DNA of 64,000 nt from Rostratula benghalensis. Taxonomy: Eukaryota > Chordata > Aves > Charadriiformes > Rostratulidae. Shown here one piece after another: positions 51,601 through 60,806 of this stretch (the stretch's first letter is position 1; every line of letters begins with the position of its first letter). The notes under the pieces were generated by a model. The model saw only the letters and a program-made list of their open reading frames with translations, had not been told where the DNA came from and made no database searches. Both the position numbers and the translations under genes were made by a program. The stretch spans positions 165,560 through 229,559 of the forward strand of contig VXAI01000115.1 in assembly GCA_013399305.1 (NCBI GenBank), in the 5' to 3' direction.

Positions 51601-54600
51601 GCTGTCTACAAACTGGGGGGAGGAGTAGTTTTTGTTTAAAATATTAAACTGTTAACTGGCCATGGCATTGGTTTGCCTTTTGCATTTTCATAAGCGATTT
51701 CCATGTTGTACTCTCAGTTCTTGTTTTAATGTCAGTTTTTCATTGTTAAGTCTGAATTTAAAGCATGTAACTATAAATTTTAAGGGGGAAAGGGCTTTGC
51801 TTGGGTGTTGGCTTGGTTTTGGGGCTTTTAAAAAAATGTTCTGTCTTCACAGTGGCTATATTTGTAATTTATACTACAATTGTACTACTATTTTGAGTCA
51901 ATGGGTAGAGTAGATTTCAGGTTCTTTTGTCTTGGTTTTCTCTCAAAGCAGGATATAATAATGGAAACAGATCCTTTTTTTTATAGCATCTTGTTTCTTT
52001 AGCTAGGAAAATGTGATCTGTGTGTTCTCAACACAGGGGAAAAATAATTGAACAAGATATATATCAGAGACTACTTCAATGCCAATGGAAATGCAGCATG
52101 GATATCTAAGACCAGGAGAGTAACTCATTGTGCTTGTTATCTAAAGCAAGTTAATTCTGAGAATATTTACAGTCGATCAGTAGCTTCATTTTGAACAGCT
52201 ATGTTCTCTAACTGTCCATGCGTGCCCCAGTGTGCTTTCAGTAAAGGAAACTGAAACACATCACTGAAGTGCTTATGAGTGAGGAGACAGGACCTGTGAA
52301 AGCAATTGCCTCTCCCTGTGCATTGTATAGGAGAGGCAGGTCCTGTTTTGGGCATTGCAAGGTCTAAAATAGGGGGTTTGAATGTGGTCTGTTGCACAAT
52401 TCCAACCTCCTTCAAACCATGCTTACTCAGAAAATCCTTAGGGTTTGGAGTTTTGGGTTGTTTTTTTTTTTTCAAGACCACCCTTGGTTTTTTTTTCAGT
52501 TTCAAGTTTTGTGTTGTTCTTTTTATCTCCATATATTTATTCAGATAATAGTGAAGTCTTGTCAGCATAATTTTAATGCCTTCCCTTATGTACCTGTTTG
52601 ATACTCATAATTTCATAACAGAAACTAAAACTGTTTCTGGTGGTTGTTGAATTAGAAAGGCAATAGTTATGCTTGCTTATCTTGGTTTTTGTCTTGCCCA
52701 GCACCAATAGCCGGTGCTGATGGCTCAGGTTGCTTAGTAATAGATATTACGTTTATTTGTGTAACTTATTTTTGAATAAAGGGAGGAAAGTAGTGAGTTA
52801 TGGTAAAACTCTTGGGCCCATAAATCTGACAAGATTGGATGAATAATTGCTAAGTGCTCACAAGTAGGTTGTTCATGTGTTTTAGTAAAGATGGTGATGG
52901 AGCAGATAGTGTTACCAGGGTTACAAGTAATTATAAGCCCAAAGTTAATTTTACAATGGACTGAAGAAAAATATTGTCTACGCTCTTGTGGCTGGAGGCA
53001 AGACTTTGTTACAGTACAAGGAAGTAGCAAGACCTCGATTGGCATGCTTGCAGCACTCCAGATAATTTCCTTACAGTATAATGGAGGCTATTTTGGTAGT
53101 TCTGTTCCAGAATTAAAAAAAATAGATCTTTTTAGCTATTGCTACCATTGTAATTGCAAGAAGGGAAAGAAAATTGCATAACTAGTTCGTTTGGTTTTAA
53201 AGAAAATGGTATTATTCCTACCTCAGAAGAAAGTTAGCTAAAAAGCAGAAAAATGAGCTACATCATAGGCCTCTGGCAAAATGTGACAATACTTGCTTGT
53301 ATAAAAATCACCCCCCCCCCCCCCCAAACCAAAAAAATGATGAAACCATAAAAAAACCCTTACAAATCAATGTTATCCCTCTTTCCCACTTTACTTGCAA
53401 TTGCCTTCAAATTTTGTGGTTAACGGGAGGTTCTGGGGTGGCAAGGAAGTGGGTTTTAAAAAGAAGTGATGTGATGTTGCAAAGGAAACCAGAGTAGGAT
53501 AAAAAAATATTCCTTAAACTTAAAAAGAAAGCTAGTAAGAAAAGACTTCTTGCTCGCTCTCTACTTATATATACATGCAAATGATATGTGTCTATAAATA
53601 TGGAGAGATTTACTATGTGAAACTATATAATAAGCCACAAGAAAAGATTTTTCCCTCCCCCTTGCCTTAAGAGAAGGCTTGTTGCTATATAGAGCAAGCA
53701 CCCTATTATAGAGAGCAGAAACTCTTGAGATCCTGTGGTGACATGGTACACCTGCAGTAATATAATTTCCATTCCTTTTAGAATAGAGGAATAAATAGAA
53801 ACATTTTATTTACTTGAAAATTTGCTGTAAATATGTCACTTGAAAAAGTTAGTTCCTATTTTGCTTGTCTTAAATGCCTGTTTTTCTGTCCTCACTACAG
53901 AAATCCTTCTGGTGCCTAAAAGCTGAGTTGAATAGTAGCTGCTTGTGTAATATCTCTAACACTGGTCCTGTCCTTAGCTTGACCTGTGAAATGCTCCCGC
54001 TTTCAAATTTGCGCATGGGTGCATTTGTGGGAATAATGCACCTTTGCAGTTAGGCATTAACAGCTGTACTTGGAGTTACTCTCCATCTGTACATTCATTT
54101 AGGCCTCTGTGTGTTCGTTCTGGCTCTCTGTGCTATCTGCTGAGGTTAGAATGTTCCTGTTAGTCTCTGTCCTCAGTGATACTTCTGAGAGCACATCTGG
54201 ACTGATCCCCTAGAGTCTCGTTTTGAGATCGAACTTTGCCATTTCTATTTGGCTACCTAGTAGTCAGATCCTTCACCTTCCCCCTCTGCATAATATGATT
54301 TTGTTTTGATTGCTTTTTAGAAAGATGGAAGGCATTGTTGCATAGATTTTGCCTTTTTTTATTATTTCCCCCCAAGGCTCCGATATCCCATTTTTTTTGT
54401 CAGTCTACAGGGCATATAGAGTTTGCAATTGGGCATCAGGACCCTATCTGCTAGTGGTGAGGAGGCAGATTGCTTTCACTGACTCACAAAAGTCCCCAAT
54501 GTGCTGTACAGATATACTCACTTGCCAGGCTCTGTGTTTGCCTCTGGGTAAATCCTGTGGTCAGTGTTGGACCTTGAATGCAAGACACTGAAAGCCCTTT

Positions 54601-57600
54601 AACAGTGTGGTCTTTTTCTTCAGAAGATGGGTGATGCTGACACTGTCAGCTCTGCCACTGTTCGGAACAAACACATGCCTAGCGTTTTTCTGATGAGCCT
54701 CTTATCATTTCTGTTGAATTTGAGAGAGAAATCAAAGGAAGATCCCAACTGGAATTCATTAGGAGACGTAAATTGCCTTCTTATTCATCCAGCTCTACTG
54801 CTTTATGGTCCTGCATGGAACACAATGGAACTTGGCTTCAAGCTCTCAGAACTAATGTTAGAATCAAGAAGACTTTCCCTTTTACAGAAAAATGGAGATG
54901 AATTTCGGTACTTAATCTAGCCAAGGCTGTAGCATTTGTTGTGTTTGCTGGCTATGATCTTAGGTTCATTAAGGCTCTCAATGGAAAGCACATCCCAATG
55001 CATCACTAAGGTGATTTTTCTGTGTGATGTCCTGGCTTGAGGATGTGTCAGAACTAATTCTACTGGCTTCAGTTTGACAAAAATGTTCTGATTTGTGTAA
55101 TCTTGTTTGCCATCAAGGTTCTTCTCAAAGATTCCTTTTCTTGATGTTGGATCTTCCAGGACATTGTCATGACTGCATTTGGATCTTCACATGTTGTTTA
55201 GCAGCCATCCAACAGATTGGGGGAATCTGTCTGACTGGGGGAGTGTACCTGTTAAGAAAAAAGTACTTATAAAAGAATGTGCAAAATCTTGCCTGTAGTC
55301 ACCCATAGAAGAACACAAACCAACTTGTGTGAGTGAACTATGCTTTTTGGCTTGATGTTGAGGCAACGTCACCTTCACCCCAAGGCCTCCATTTCATCTG
55401 TTCCAGAGCACTGCTTAGAACTGAAGTCAGTGGCACATGCTCACCTCTCTGAAAATGTACTGAAGTGATATCCAAGCTATTGGTGACAGGCCAACATGCC
55501 ACATGCTGCCTGATAATGGTGCTGAAGTTCTTTAAATACTTGGTTGGAGTTTTTCTCCCACTGTAGAGAACAAGTCCGTAGTGACTCCTGAGCGTAGTCA
55601 CAAAGTCTGATTAAAACCACTGCAACAAAATGCCAAGATTCCTGTACCTTCTCACAGAGTCATGGAATTGTCAGAGTTGGAAGGGACCTCTGGAGATCAT
55701 CCAGTCCGACTCCCCTGCTAAAGCAGGATTGCCTAGAGCACATCACTCAGGGCTGTTTCCAGGAGGATCTTGAAGATCTCCAGAGAAGGAGCCTCCACAA
55801 CCACCCCAGGCAGCCTGTTCCAGTGCTCTGTCACCCTCACTGTAAAGTTTTTTCTTATCTGTGAAAAGAACTTCCTATGTTCCAGCTTGTGCCCATTGCC
55901 CCTTGTCCTGTCACTGGGAACCACTGCAAAAAGTTTGTCGTCATCCTCCTTCAACCCACCCTTCAGATACTTGTAAGTATTCACAAGGTCTCCCCTCAGC
56001 CATCTCTTCTCCAGGCTAAAGAGTCCCAGCTCTCTCAGCCTTTCCTCATAAGGGAGATGCTCCAATCCCTTAATCATCTTTGTTGCCCTACGCTGGACTC
56101 TCTCCAGTAGTTCCCTGTCTGTCTTGAACTGGGGAGCCCAGAACTGGCTGGAGTGTTCCAGTTGTGGTCTCCCCAGTGCGGAGTAGAGGGGGAGAATAAC
56201 CTTCCTCAACCTACTGGCCACACTCTTCCCTGTGCAGCCCAATATTCCATTGGCCCTCTTGGCCACAAGGGCACATTGCTGTCTTGTTCTGAATGAAGTT
56301 AATCCTTCTGATGGCATTTGAGTTGTCAGGAAAGCTTCATCTGCTTGTCCTAGCAGTCTGATGTGACTTATCCTATGTTTTCATCTTGGGCTGAGGCAAA
56401 GGTCTGTAAAGAACATGAAATCCACTATGCGTGGGATTTATTTCCCCCAAAACATGTCTTGTGTGCTGGGATGTTTGTTTGTTTGCTCAGAACAGTGTAT
56501 GTAACAGGTTTAGGCTTGCTTCACCTCGCAAACACTTCCTCCACAGGTTCGTGTAAAAGTCTGTGGAAGTTTGTCCCTCAGCTCTTTTGAATGTAGTGAT
56601 AACCTTCATACTGGGAGGCTGTTCCAAATGAACTTCAGACTGCCTGTCTGCTCTCTAGAACTGAAAAGGGCCATCAGCCAGTTATGTTGAGAGCACTGGG
56701 CTGTATTTATAGCCTCCTTCCGAAATCTCCAACTCCAGATGTGGCAGAGTTGGCCCTCTTATCAAACATGACATTGTTACAGGCTGTATTTCTCTAGTTG
56801 CTTTTCGTGTGTGTGAATGAGCGATGTGCACGTGATCAACAGTACAAAACCCACTTTTTCTCCTCTGTGTGCACATTAGGATTTCTTTATTTTTTTGTGT
56901 CTCTTGTTCTGCCATCTCTTCCCTTATTTTGATAGTCTTGTGCATTTGCACTTCAGTAGTTGGAAGGAAAATAAGAAATAAAACTGGGTGTGTGCATGCT
57001 GANNNNNNNNNNNNNNNNNNNNNNNNNNNNNNNNNNNNNNNNNNNNNNNNNNNNNNNNNNNNNNNNNNNNNNNNNNNNNNNNNNNNNNNNNNNNNNNNNN
57101 NNNNNNNNNNNNNNNNNNNNNNNNNNNNNNNNNNNNNNNNNNACATATGGACAAAAGGTCATGAAGTTACTGTAAGTAACTTCTTGCACACTCAGGAATA
57201 GAAGATGACTTGGTTCTCTACATTTCTGGTTCTGCAGCTCTGTGGGGCAGGAAAAATTAGTGAAAACTTGTTTTGTGTTAAGATAAGATGTTACAGCCGC
57301 AGTACATGCCTCATGCTTTAGAGAGCTAAACGCTTGCACTTCACCAGAAATAATTGAGTTGGAGAACTGCCAACTATTATGGATTTATCAGGAGCATCTC
57401 CATTATTTTGATTCCTCTTTTTAAGAGCTTTTATGAAAAATGAATGTACTTCCAAAGGTACACAGTTGTGTTTGCTTGCAGAAGTTCCTTATACCTTAGG
57501 AGGCAAAAAAGGACTTGGTCAGCTGTGAGTAAGAATCTTCCTCAGTGACTCTGGGACTTCTCCAGCAATAGTTCTTTTTTTTTTTTTTCTGTTTAATAAT

Positions 57601-60600
57601 AGCAGGATGTAGTTTTAAATTTCTGTGCTCCTTATGGTTCTTGTTAGCATGCTTTATGTAATTACCAAATAAAAATGATGAAAAGGGTAAAGAAAAAAAA
57701 AAAAAGACACCCACCTTACCTACTCCCACAAAAAACCCCCAAACAACAAACCAACCCTCCAACATCATAGTAGTGGGGGTTTATATAATTCCTTAATTGT
57801 TAGACCACGCTCAGGGGTTTATGGTTTACCCAATTCCAGCTTAAGTGACTTTTCCAGCTCAGGTGACTCTCAGTGCTTGCATGCAAAGGTCATGGGACCA
57901 AAACAATGACATGTGCTGTTGTAGCTATAGTATGTGCAAATACTGACTATAATGTTCCTCCCACAGGATAGGCTGTTACCATGTTATACAAAAATGTTAA
58001 ACAGCTAGAAAAGTGTATGTTATAATCACTGTGCAGAGCAGTGGAATTATTTTCCTGCAGTAATTTTATAGCTTTCCTTAGAAGTGTGTTTTAGTTGAGA
58101 TTCTGGATTGTTGACTGGTGTGGAAGAGAGGAAAATTTATAAATGGAAGTGCTCCTGATCATATATAATTTAACCCATTTGGGAATATTGTTTGTGCTAA
58201 ACCTGTCCAAAGGAAAAAATTACTGGATAATACAGAAAGTGCTTTAATGATTAAGTAGGTGGAGTTGGTAGATAGGTTAAGGCTTTTGTTTGTTTCTTTT
58301 TGAGTGTTGCAATTAAATCTATTATTAACGCAGAAAATTACCATAGTAAGATTTTGGCCTTAAACTTTGAAATATTGTTTTCTTTCCTCCTAGGGCTTCA
58401 TGTTTTCCCCACATTTGTGATATATGAACTCACAGTCTTACTATTCCTTACATTGTCCGTGGTCATAATGAAGGTATTTTTTTATCTTTTAATATTTTTT
58501 TTATCTTTTATCTAAATAATCTTTGTTCTGCATGCCATAATGAAAATTCTGTGCAAGAGCTGAACATCTTATATAATAAAGAATAGTACATCTTTACTGT
58601 AAAATCTGTATTTGGAGGAACCTTACTGACTAGAATACAGCTTGGTACAATATTCTTAAGATATTAAAAAGATTAAATAAAATCTTAAAAATAAGTTACA
58701 CATGGAGAAATGTCTGTTTAGCTTGGGGTTTGCGGTGAAGTTGTGAAGTGTTTTTATTATACTAAACAGATATTACTTTTTCCTGTGCAGGGTACATTTG
58801 TCTCTTTTGACATTAATACAGAAGACATATTTAGAAGTCTACTAGTTTGTCTAGAATATTTGATGCTATGTATCTTAGAAATACTGTACTATTTTGTGTA
58901 TTGCACTTCTTTTATTTAAAAAAAAAAAACAAAAACCAACCAAACCCACACCAACCCCCCCAAAATCCCAATTTTTAAAGTTTGTCTTGGCAGTGCTTGT
59001 GCTTTCTCTGATTCTTCCAAAGACCAGCCAGTATATCAAGTGGATTGTCTCAGCAGGACTGGCACAAGTCAGTGAATTCTCTTTTGTTCTGGGAAGCAGA
59101 GCACGCAGAGCAGGGATCATATCTCGGGAGGTAAGCTGTTCCATGGTTATTAATTTCAATTTCTGTACCTGAGTAACTTACTGGGATTTTGTATTACAGT
59201 GCATTTGAAATGCCTCAAAAGTGTTCCAATTTTGTGGCCTCTCTCAACTGCTAACAAGTAGAATCAGCCCATGCAAATGGAGAGATCTAAGTCTCTGACA
59301 GGGTTCCTAGTTCCACTTTTCACTTGTTTCATATTAGACTTTAATATTTTAAATAGCAGGTTTTACTTTTAAATAGCTTTATTATTAAATGCTTTGCCTT
59401 AGCTGCTCTCACTTGCAACTTCATTATTAACTGAGCAGTGAGTTGTAGGTAGCACCTAATTCACTGAAGCCTTTGCTTTTAAAAATCTGATCTAATATAG
59501 AAAGAGAGATAACTGAGATACAGGATTTGACTAAGGATATAGTGGTATAAGAACCAGAAAGCAGATATGGTGAAGTGGAAACTGCCTTAATATTTAAACA
59601 AGAAAACAAACTTGTAATCTTTACCTGCAAAACTTGTTAAATTTAAATCATCTGCAGAAGAAACAGTAGCTATGAAAAAAATTCCCTAGGAGAGAAACCT
59701 TAAACTTAGTTCTATACTGAAGCTGTGAGAAAGTTATTTTTTTTCAATGCGTCTGCTTCATGAAATAAAGTAAATTATAGTTACAGAGATACAACTGACC
59801 TCACTTTCTAGTACTAGCTGCTTTCCCCTCTCTATCTCTGCTCTCAAAAATACTGTGCTGGCGCTGCAAGCTTTTCATTGTGTGAGCAAGTGGGCTGTAT
59901 AATGCTGGAATCCATTCCAACTGAAGCACGTGTGAAAAACTTACACAATGCTGTTCACTTGTGTAGGTAAAGGTGATTCATTTTCATGTTTGCTCCTGCA
60001 TATAATTAGGAGTTATAAATATTGTATGTTTGTATAGAGTTTCAAGATACCCATATGTGATCCCAGAACCAGTTTAGGGGCCCACCCACTGCGCTTGGAG
60101 GCCTTTAGGCTTTAATTTTTTTTTTTCTGTTGGCAGCTCTCATGCACTTTATACAGCTCTCAAATCTCCTAAAGTTCTTTTTCTCTTTGAGACCTCAAAA
60201 GTACTTCCTGCTGCCATTTTATAAGACTCTTTCAGAATATGTATCTTTTTTCAGATGTGCAGTACAACGTAAGAGATTTTTGTTTGCTTTTTTGAGTGTA
60301 TAAAGTAATAGTGCGCTTTGCCACTGTATCATTAAGTCAGAATAGATTTGGGTTTTGTGGGGTTTTTTTTTAATAAAATGATATTTGGCCTTTGACCTTT
60401 TAGCAAACCTTGACCTTTCAAAACTGACTTCTTAGCTATACATGTAAATAATTGTTTTTCTATGAGCTTATAATGTTGTTTTCTGTACTTGTATCTTTAA
60501 ACCAGGTAAACGGATAACTAGATGATTTGTGCATGCACTTGTTTGCTTGCCGAGCAATATGCATAGTTGGTTGGGGAGACAGGTAAAGTCTGAAAATATT

Positions 60601-60806
60601 GTCCAGAAAAGCCTGATCTCCTCAAACTTCTAGTCACTTCTTACCTTACTATATAACTAAGAGAAGTAATGGCTTTTCTTTCCAATTTTCAGGTCTATCT
60701 TCTTATTCTGAGTGTGACTACTCTAAGCCTTTTACTTGCCCCTGCCCTGTGGAGAGCTGCGATTATGAAATGTGTTCCGAGACCTGAAAGACGCTCAAGT
60801 ACTTGA
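30191..60806 (+). CDS. TMCO3: TMCO3, coiled-coil and CPA2-type cation/proton antiporter-like membrane protein
   Basis: Twelve coding exons join to a 678-residue protein (human about 677): 30191-30637, 35309-35488, 39948-40139, 40967-41095, 42964-43056, 44118-44304, 45240-45357, 45857-46052, 51375-51525, 58394-58473, 58981-59130 and 60693-60806. All junctions are GT-AG and in phase. A signal peptide covers about residues 1-23. An acidic helical and coiled-coil luminal region spans about 60-260, with sequons N105, N175 and N231. A multi-helix sodium/hydrogen exchanger domain runs from about 276 to 665, related to bacterial KefB/KefC. Hallmarks include [19 protein letters not shown] in exon 6, [10 protein letters not shown] at about 391-400, and LVMQDVQLG with D426 at the position of the conserved Asp of CPA2 exchangers. 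Family membership is clear; the transported ion and organelle are not established by sequence. It is divergent from and shares a promoter with DCUN1D2. Confidence 0.97.
30638..35308 (+). other. TMCO3: TMCO3 intron 2
   Basis: A 4.7 kb intron. It contains a local repeat of TTCTGGGTGTTCCA-like units at 32858-32934. No CR1 was recognised and the ORFs are short and featureless. The acceptor before exon 3 (TTGTAAAATTCAACAG) has a weak pyrimidine tract. Confidence 0.85.
32858..32934. repeat. Local imperfect repeat of a TTCTGGGTGTTCCA unit
   Basis: The string TTCTGGGTG appears three times (about 32858, 32905 and 32921), twice extended to TTCTGGGTGTTCCA, with CAGTCCAGAACTG/CCCAGTCCAGTTCTG between them. 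It looks like a small duplicated patch. Confidence 0.65.
35309..35488 (+). CDS. TMCO3: TMCO3 exon 3 (coiled coil)
   Basis: Encodes residues 150-209: [19 protein letters not shown], then [20 protein letters not shown]. Heptad-like and acidic, it forms the core of the coiled coil. Phase 0 at both ends, donor GTAAGT. Confidence 0.96.
36275..36947 (+). mobile_element. CR1 LINE, 3' fragment in sense orientation
   Basis: Starts within ORF2 at [19 protein letters not shown] and reads [18 protein letters not shown] and [13 protein letters not shown] frameshift near 36540 moves the remainder ([32 protein letters not shown]) to another frame. The 3' end is GATCTTTCAAGGTCCCTTCC to GATTCTGTGACT. It lies in TMCO3 intron 3. 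Confidence 0.93.
39024..39024. other. Single undetermined base in a poly(C) run
   Basis: An N sits between C runs at 39012-39029, followed by a poly(A). It is likely a homopolymer consensus failure. Confidence 0.98.
39055..39219 (-). mobile_element. CR1 LINE, short 3' fragment
   Basis: The plus strand begins ATCATAGAATCATAGAATTG, then TCTAGGTTGGAAGGGACC and ATCATCTAGTCCAACC, the complement of a CR1 3' end. It is severely 5'-truncated. It shares its 3' end type with the copy at 7886-8257. Confidence 0.9.
39948..40139 (+). CDS. TMCO3: TMCO3 exon 4 (luminal linker)
   Basis: Encodes residues 210-273: [39 protein letters not shown] and [20 protein letters not shown]. Sequon N231. The exon starts GTAAGA directly after CAG, forming a donor-like sequence on the acceptor. 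Phase 0 at both ends. Confidence 0.96.
40140..40966 (+). other. TMCO3: TMCO3 intron 4
   Basis: An 827-base intron with an A/C-rich tract at 40569-40629 and nothing else recognised. Confidence 0.88.
40569..40629. repeat. A/C-rich low-complexity tract
   Basis: Poly(A), (CAAA)n, then CCCCCCAAAACCCCAAC. On the TMCO3 sense strand it is A/C-rich, the same class as the tract preceding exon 12. Confidence 0.75.
40967..41095 (+). CDS. TMCO3: TMCO3 exon 5 (first helices of exchanger domain)
   Basis: Encodes residues 274-316, [20 protein letters not shown] and [20 protein letters not shown]. The P-x-x-x-GY-x-x-x-G-x-LLGP pattern is typical of CPA2/Kef proteins. Phase 0 at both ends, donor GTAAGC. Confidence 0.97.
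41096..42963 (+). other. TMCO3: TMCO3 intron 5
   Basis: A 1.9 kb intron with a G/T tract at about 41323-41352. No gene or mobile element was recognised. Confidence 0.85.
42964..43056 (+). CDS. TMCO3: TMCO3 exon 6 (GLE motif helix)
   Basis: Encodes residues 317-347, [20 protein letters not shown] then [11 protein letters not shown]. This is the most recognisable CPA2 signature in the gene. Phase 0 at both ends. Confidence 0.97.
43057..44117 (+). other. TMCO3: TMCO3 intron 6
   Basis: A 1.06 kb AT-rich intron. No further feature was seen. Confidence 0.88.
44118..44304 (+). CDS. TMCO3: TMCO3 exon 7
   Basis: Encodes residues 348-409 plus one base of G410: [40 protein letters not shown] and [18 protein letters not shown]. 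It includes the S-S-T-P segment aligned with the Kef nucleus. Donor GTAAGT. Confidence 0.97.
44305..45239 (+). other. TMCO3: TMCO3 intron 7
   Basis: A 935-base intron with a short poly(A)/C tract at 44406-44426 and a G-rich stretch at 45077-45092. Nothing else was seen. Confidence 0.88.
45240..45357 (+). CDS. TMCO3: TMCO3 exon 8 (putative ion-binding Asp)
   Basis: Encodes [20 protein letters not shown] then [20 protein letters not shown]426 in the MQD motif matches the conserved Asp of CPA2 exchangers. It ends in phase 2 with donor GTAAAA. Confidence 0.96.
45358..45856 (+). other. TMCO3: TMCO3 intron 8
   Basis: A 499-base intron, the shortest in the gene. No further feature. Confidence 0.9.
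45857..46052 (+). CDS. TMCO3: TMCO3 exon 9
   Basis: Encodes [40 protein letters not shown] and [15 protein letters not shown] (to residue 514), two membrane segments around a basic loop. Acceptor CTCTTCCAG, donor GTAATC. Confidence 0.96.
47975..48022. repeat. Perfect 24-base tandem duplication
   Basis: The unit starting TGAAACAGAATC and ending TTAAATACATCT is present at 47975-47998 and 47999-48022 without a mismatch, indicating a recent event. Confidence 0.95.
48046..48077 (-). mobile_element. CR1 3'-end relic
   Basis: AATTATAGAATTGTGTAG then TTTGGAAGGGACC matches only the last bases of a CR1 3' end in minus orientation. The rest is lost. Confidence 0.65.
51375..51525 (+). CDS. TMCO3: TMCO3 exon 10
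   Basis: Encodes [40 protein letters not shown] and [10 protein letters not shown] (residues 515-564), ending in phase 1. The E-P-I-R/F pattern followed by FFAS(I/V)G is typical of CPA2 exchangers. Confidence 0.97.
53311..53325. repeat. C15 homopolymer followed by an A-rich tract
   Basis: Fifteen C bases, then AAACCAAAAAAA. It is a member of the A/C tract class and a likely sequencing-error hotspot. Confidence 0.8.
55652..56284 (-). mobile_element. CR1 LINE with long open ORF2 C-terminal segment
   Basis: A minus-oriented copy whose 3' end on the plus strand is CACAGAGTCATGGAATTGTC then GTTGGAAGGGACCTCTGG. A frame from 56317 to 55733 is open for 194 codons and reads [19 protein letters not shown], then [17 protein letters not shown] and [17 protein letters not shown]. 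The open frame suggests a comparatively young insertion. It is truncated and not a full element. It lies antisense in TMCO3 intron 10. Confidence 0.94.
57003..57142. other. Assembly gap (140 N)
   Basis: Undetermined bases in intron 10, preceded by GTGTGTGCATGCTGA and followed by ACATATGGAC. Frames across it are artefacts. Confidence 0.99.
57164..57182. repeat. Short hairpin AAGTTAC / GTAACTT
   Basis: Perfect 7-base arms (57164-57170 and 57176-57182) around a 5-base loop, just right of the N gap. It may be part of an unclassified repeat. Confidence 0.6.
57692..57758. repeat. A/C-rich low-complexity tract
   Basis: A13 followed by GACACCCACC and a C/A-rich stretch ending AAACCAACCCTCC, in intron 10. 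Confidence 0.7.
58394..58473 (+). CDS. TMCO3: TMCO3 exon 11
   Basis: Encodes G565 (split) then [19 protein letters not shown] and LSVVIMK to residue 591, a membrane helix. Acceptor TTTCCTCCTAG, donor GTATTT. Confidence 0.96.
58474..58980 (+). other. TMCO3: TMCO3 intron 11
   Basis: A 507-base intron. Its last 100 bases contain no AG before the acceptor and include a tract of A and C runs (58917-58972), so the pyrimidine tract CTTCTTTTATTT lies over 60 bases from the splice site. Confidence 0.9.
58981..59130 (+). CDS. TMCO3: TMCO3 exon 12
   Basis: Encodes residues 592-641: [20 protein letters not shown], then [20 protein letters not shown] and [10 protein letters not shown]. The G-L-A-Q-x-SEF-x-FVL motif is a CPA2 hallmark. 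Phase 0 at both ends. Acceptor TTTTTAAAG. Confidence 0.96.
59131..60692 (+). other. TMCO3: TMCO3 intron 12
   Basis: A 1.6 kb AT-rich intron with a G/T tract near 60348-60373. No other feature. Confidence 0.88.
60693..60806 (+). CDS. TMCO3: TMCO3 exon 13 (terminal coding part)
   Basis: Encodes residues 642-678, [20 protein letters not shown] then [17 protein letters not shown], ending TGA at 60804-60806. It holds the last membrane helix and a short basic cytosolic tail. Acceptor TCCAATTTTCAG. Confidence 0.97.
   Translation, partial: VYLLILSVTTLSLLLAPALWRAAIMKCVPRPERRSST

Larger units (their letters stand above)
51526..58393 (+). other. TMCO3: TMCO3 intron 10 (6.9 kb)
   Basis: The longest intron of TMCO3. 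It contains a C15 run (53311-53325), a CR1 copy (55652-56284), an N gap (57003-57142), an A/C tract (57692-57758) and a block of less AT-rich, transcript-like sequence at about 53880-57300 that I cannot classify. No host coding exon was recognised. Confidence 0.8.

Noticed and set aside
54627..54920. 97-codon frame in TMCO3 intron 10 as a possible retrocopy
   Set aside because: No family recognised and no poly(A) tail or target duplication seen. Kept only as part of the unclassified block.
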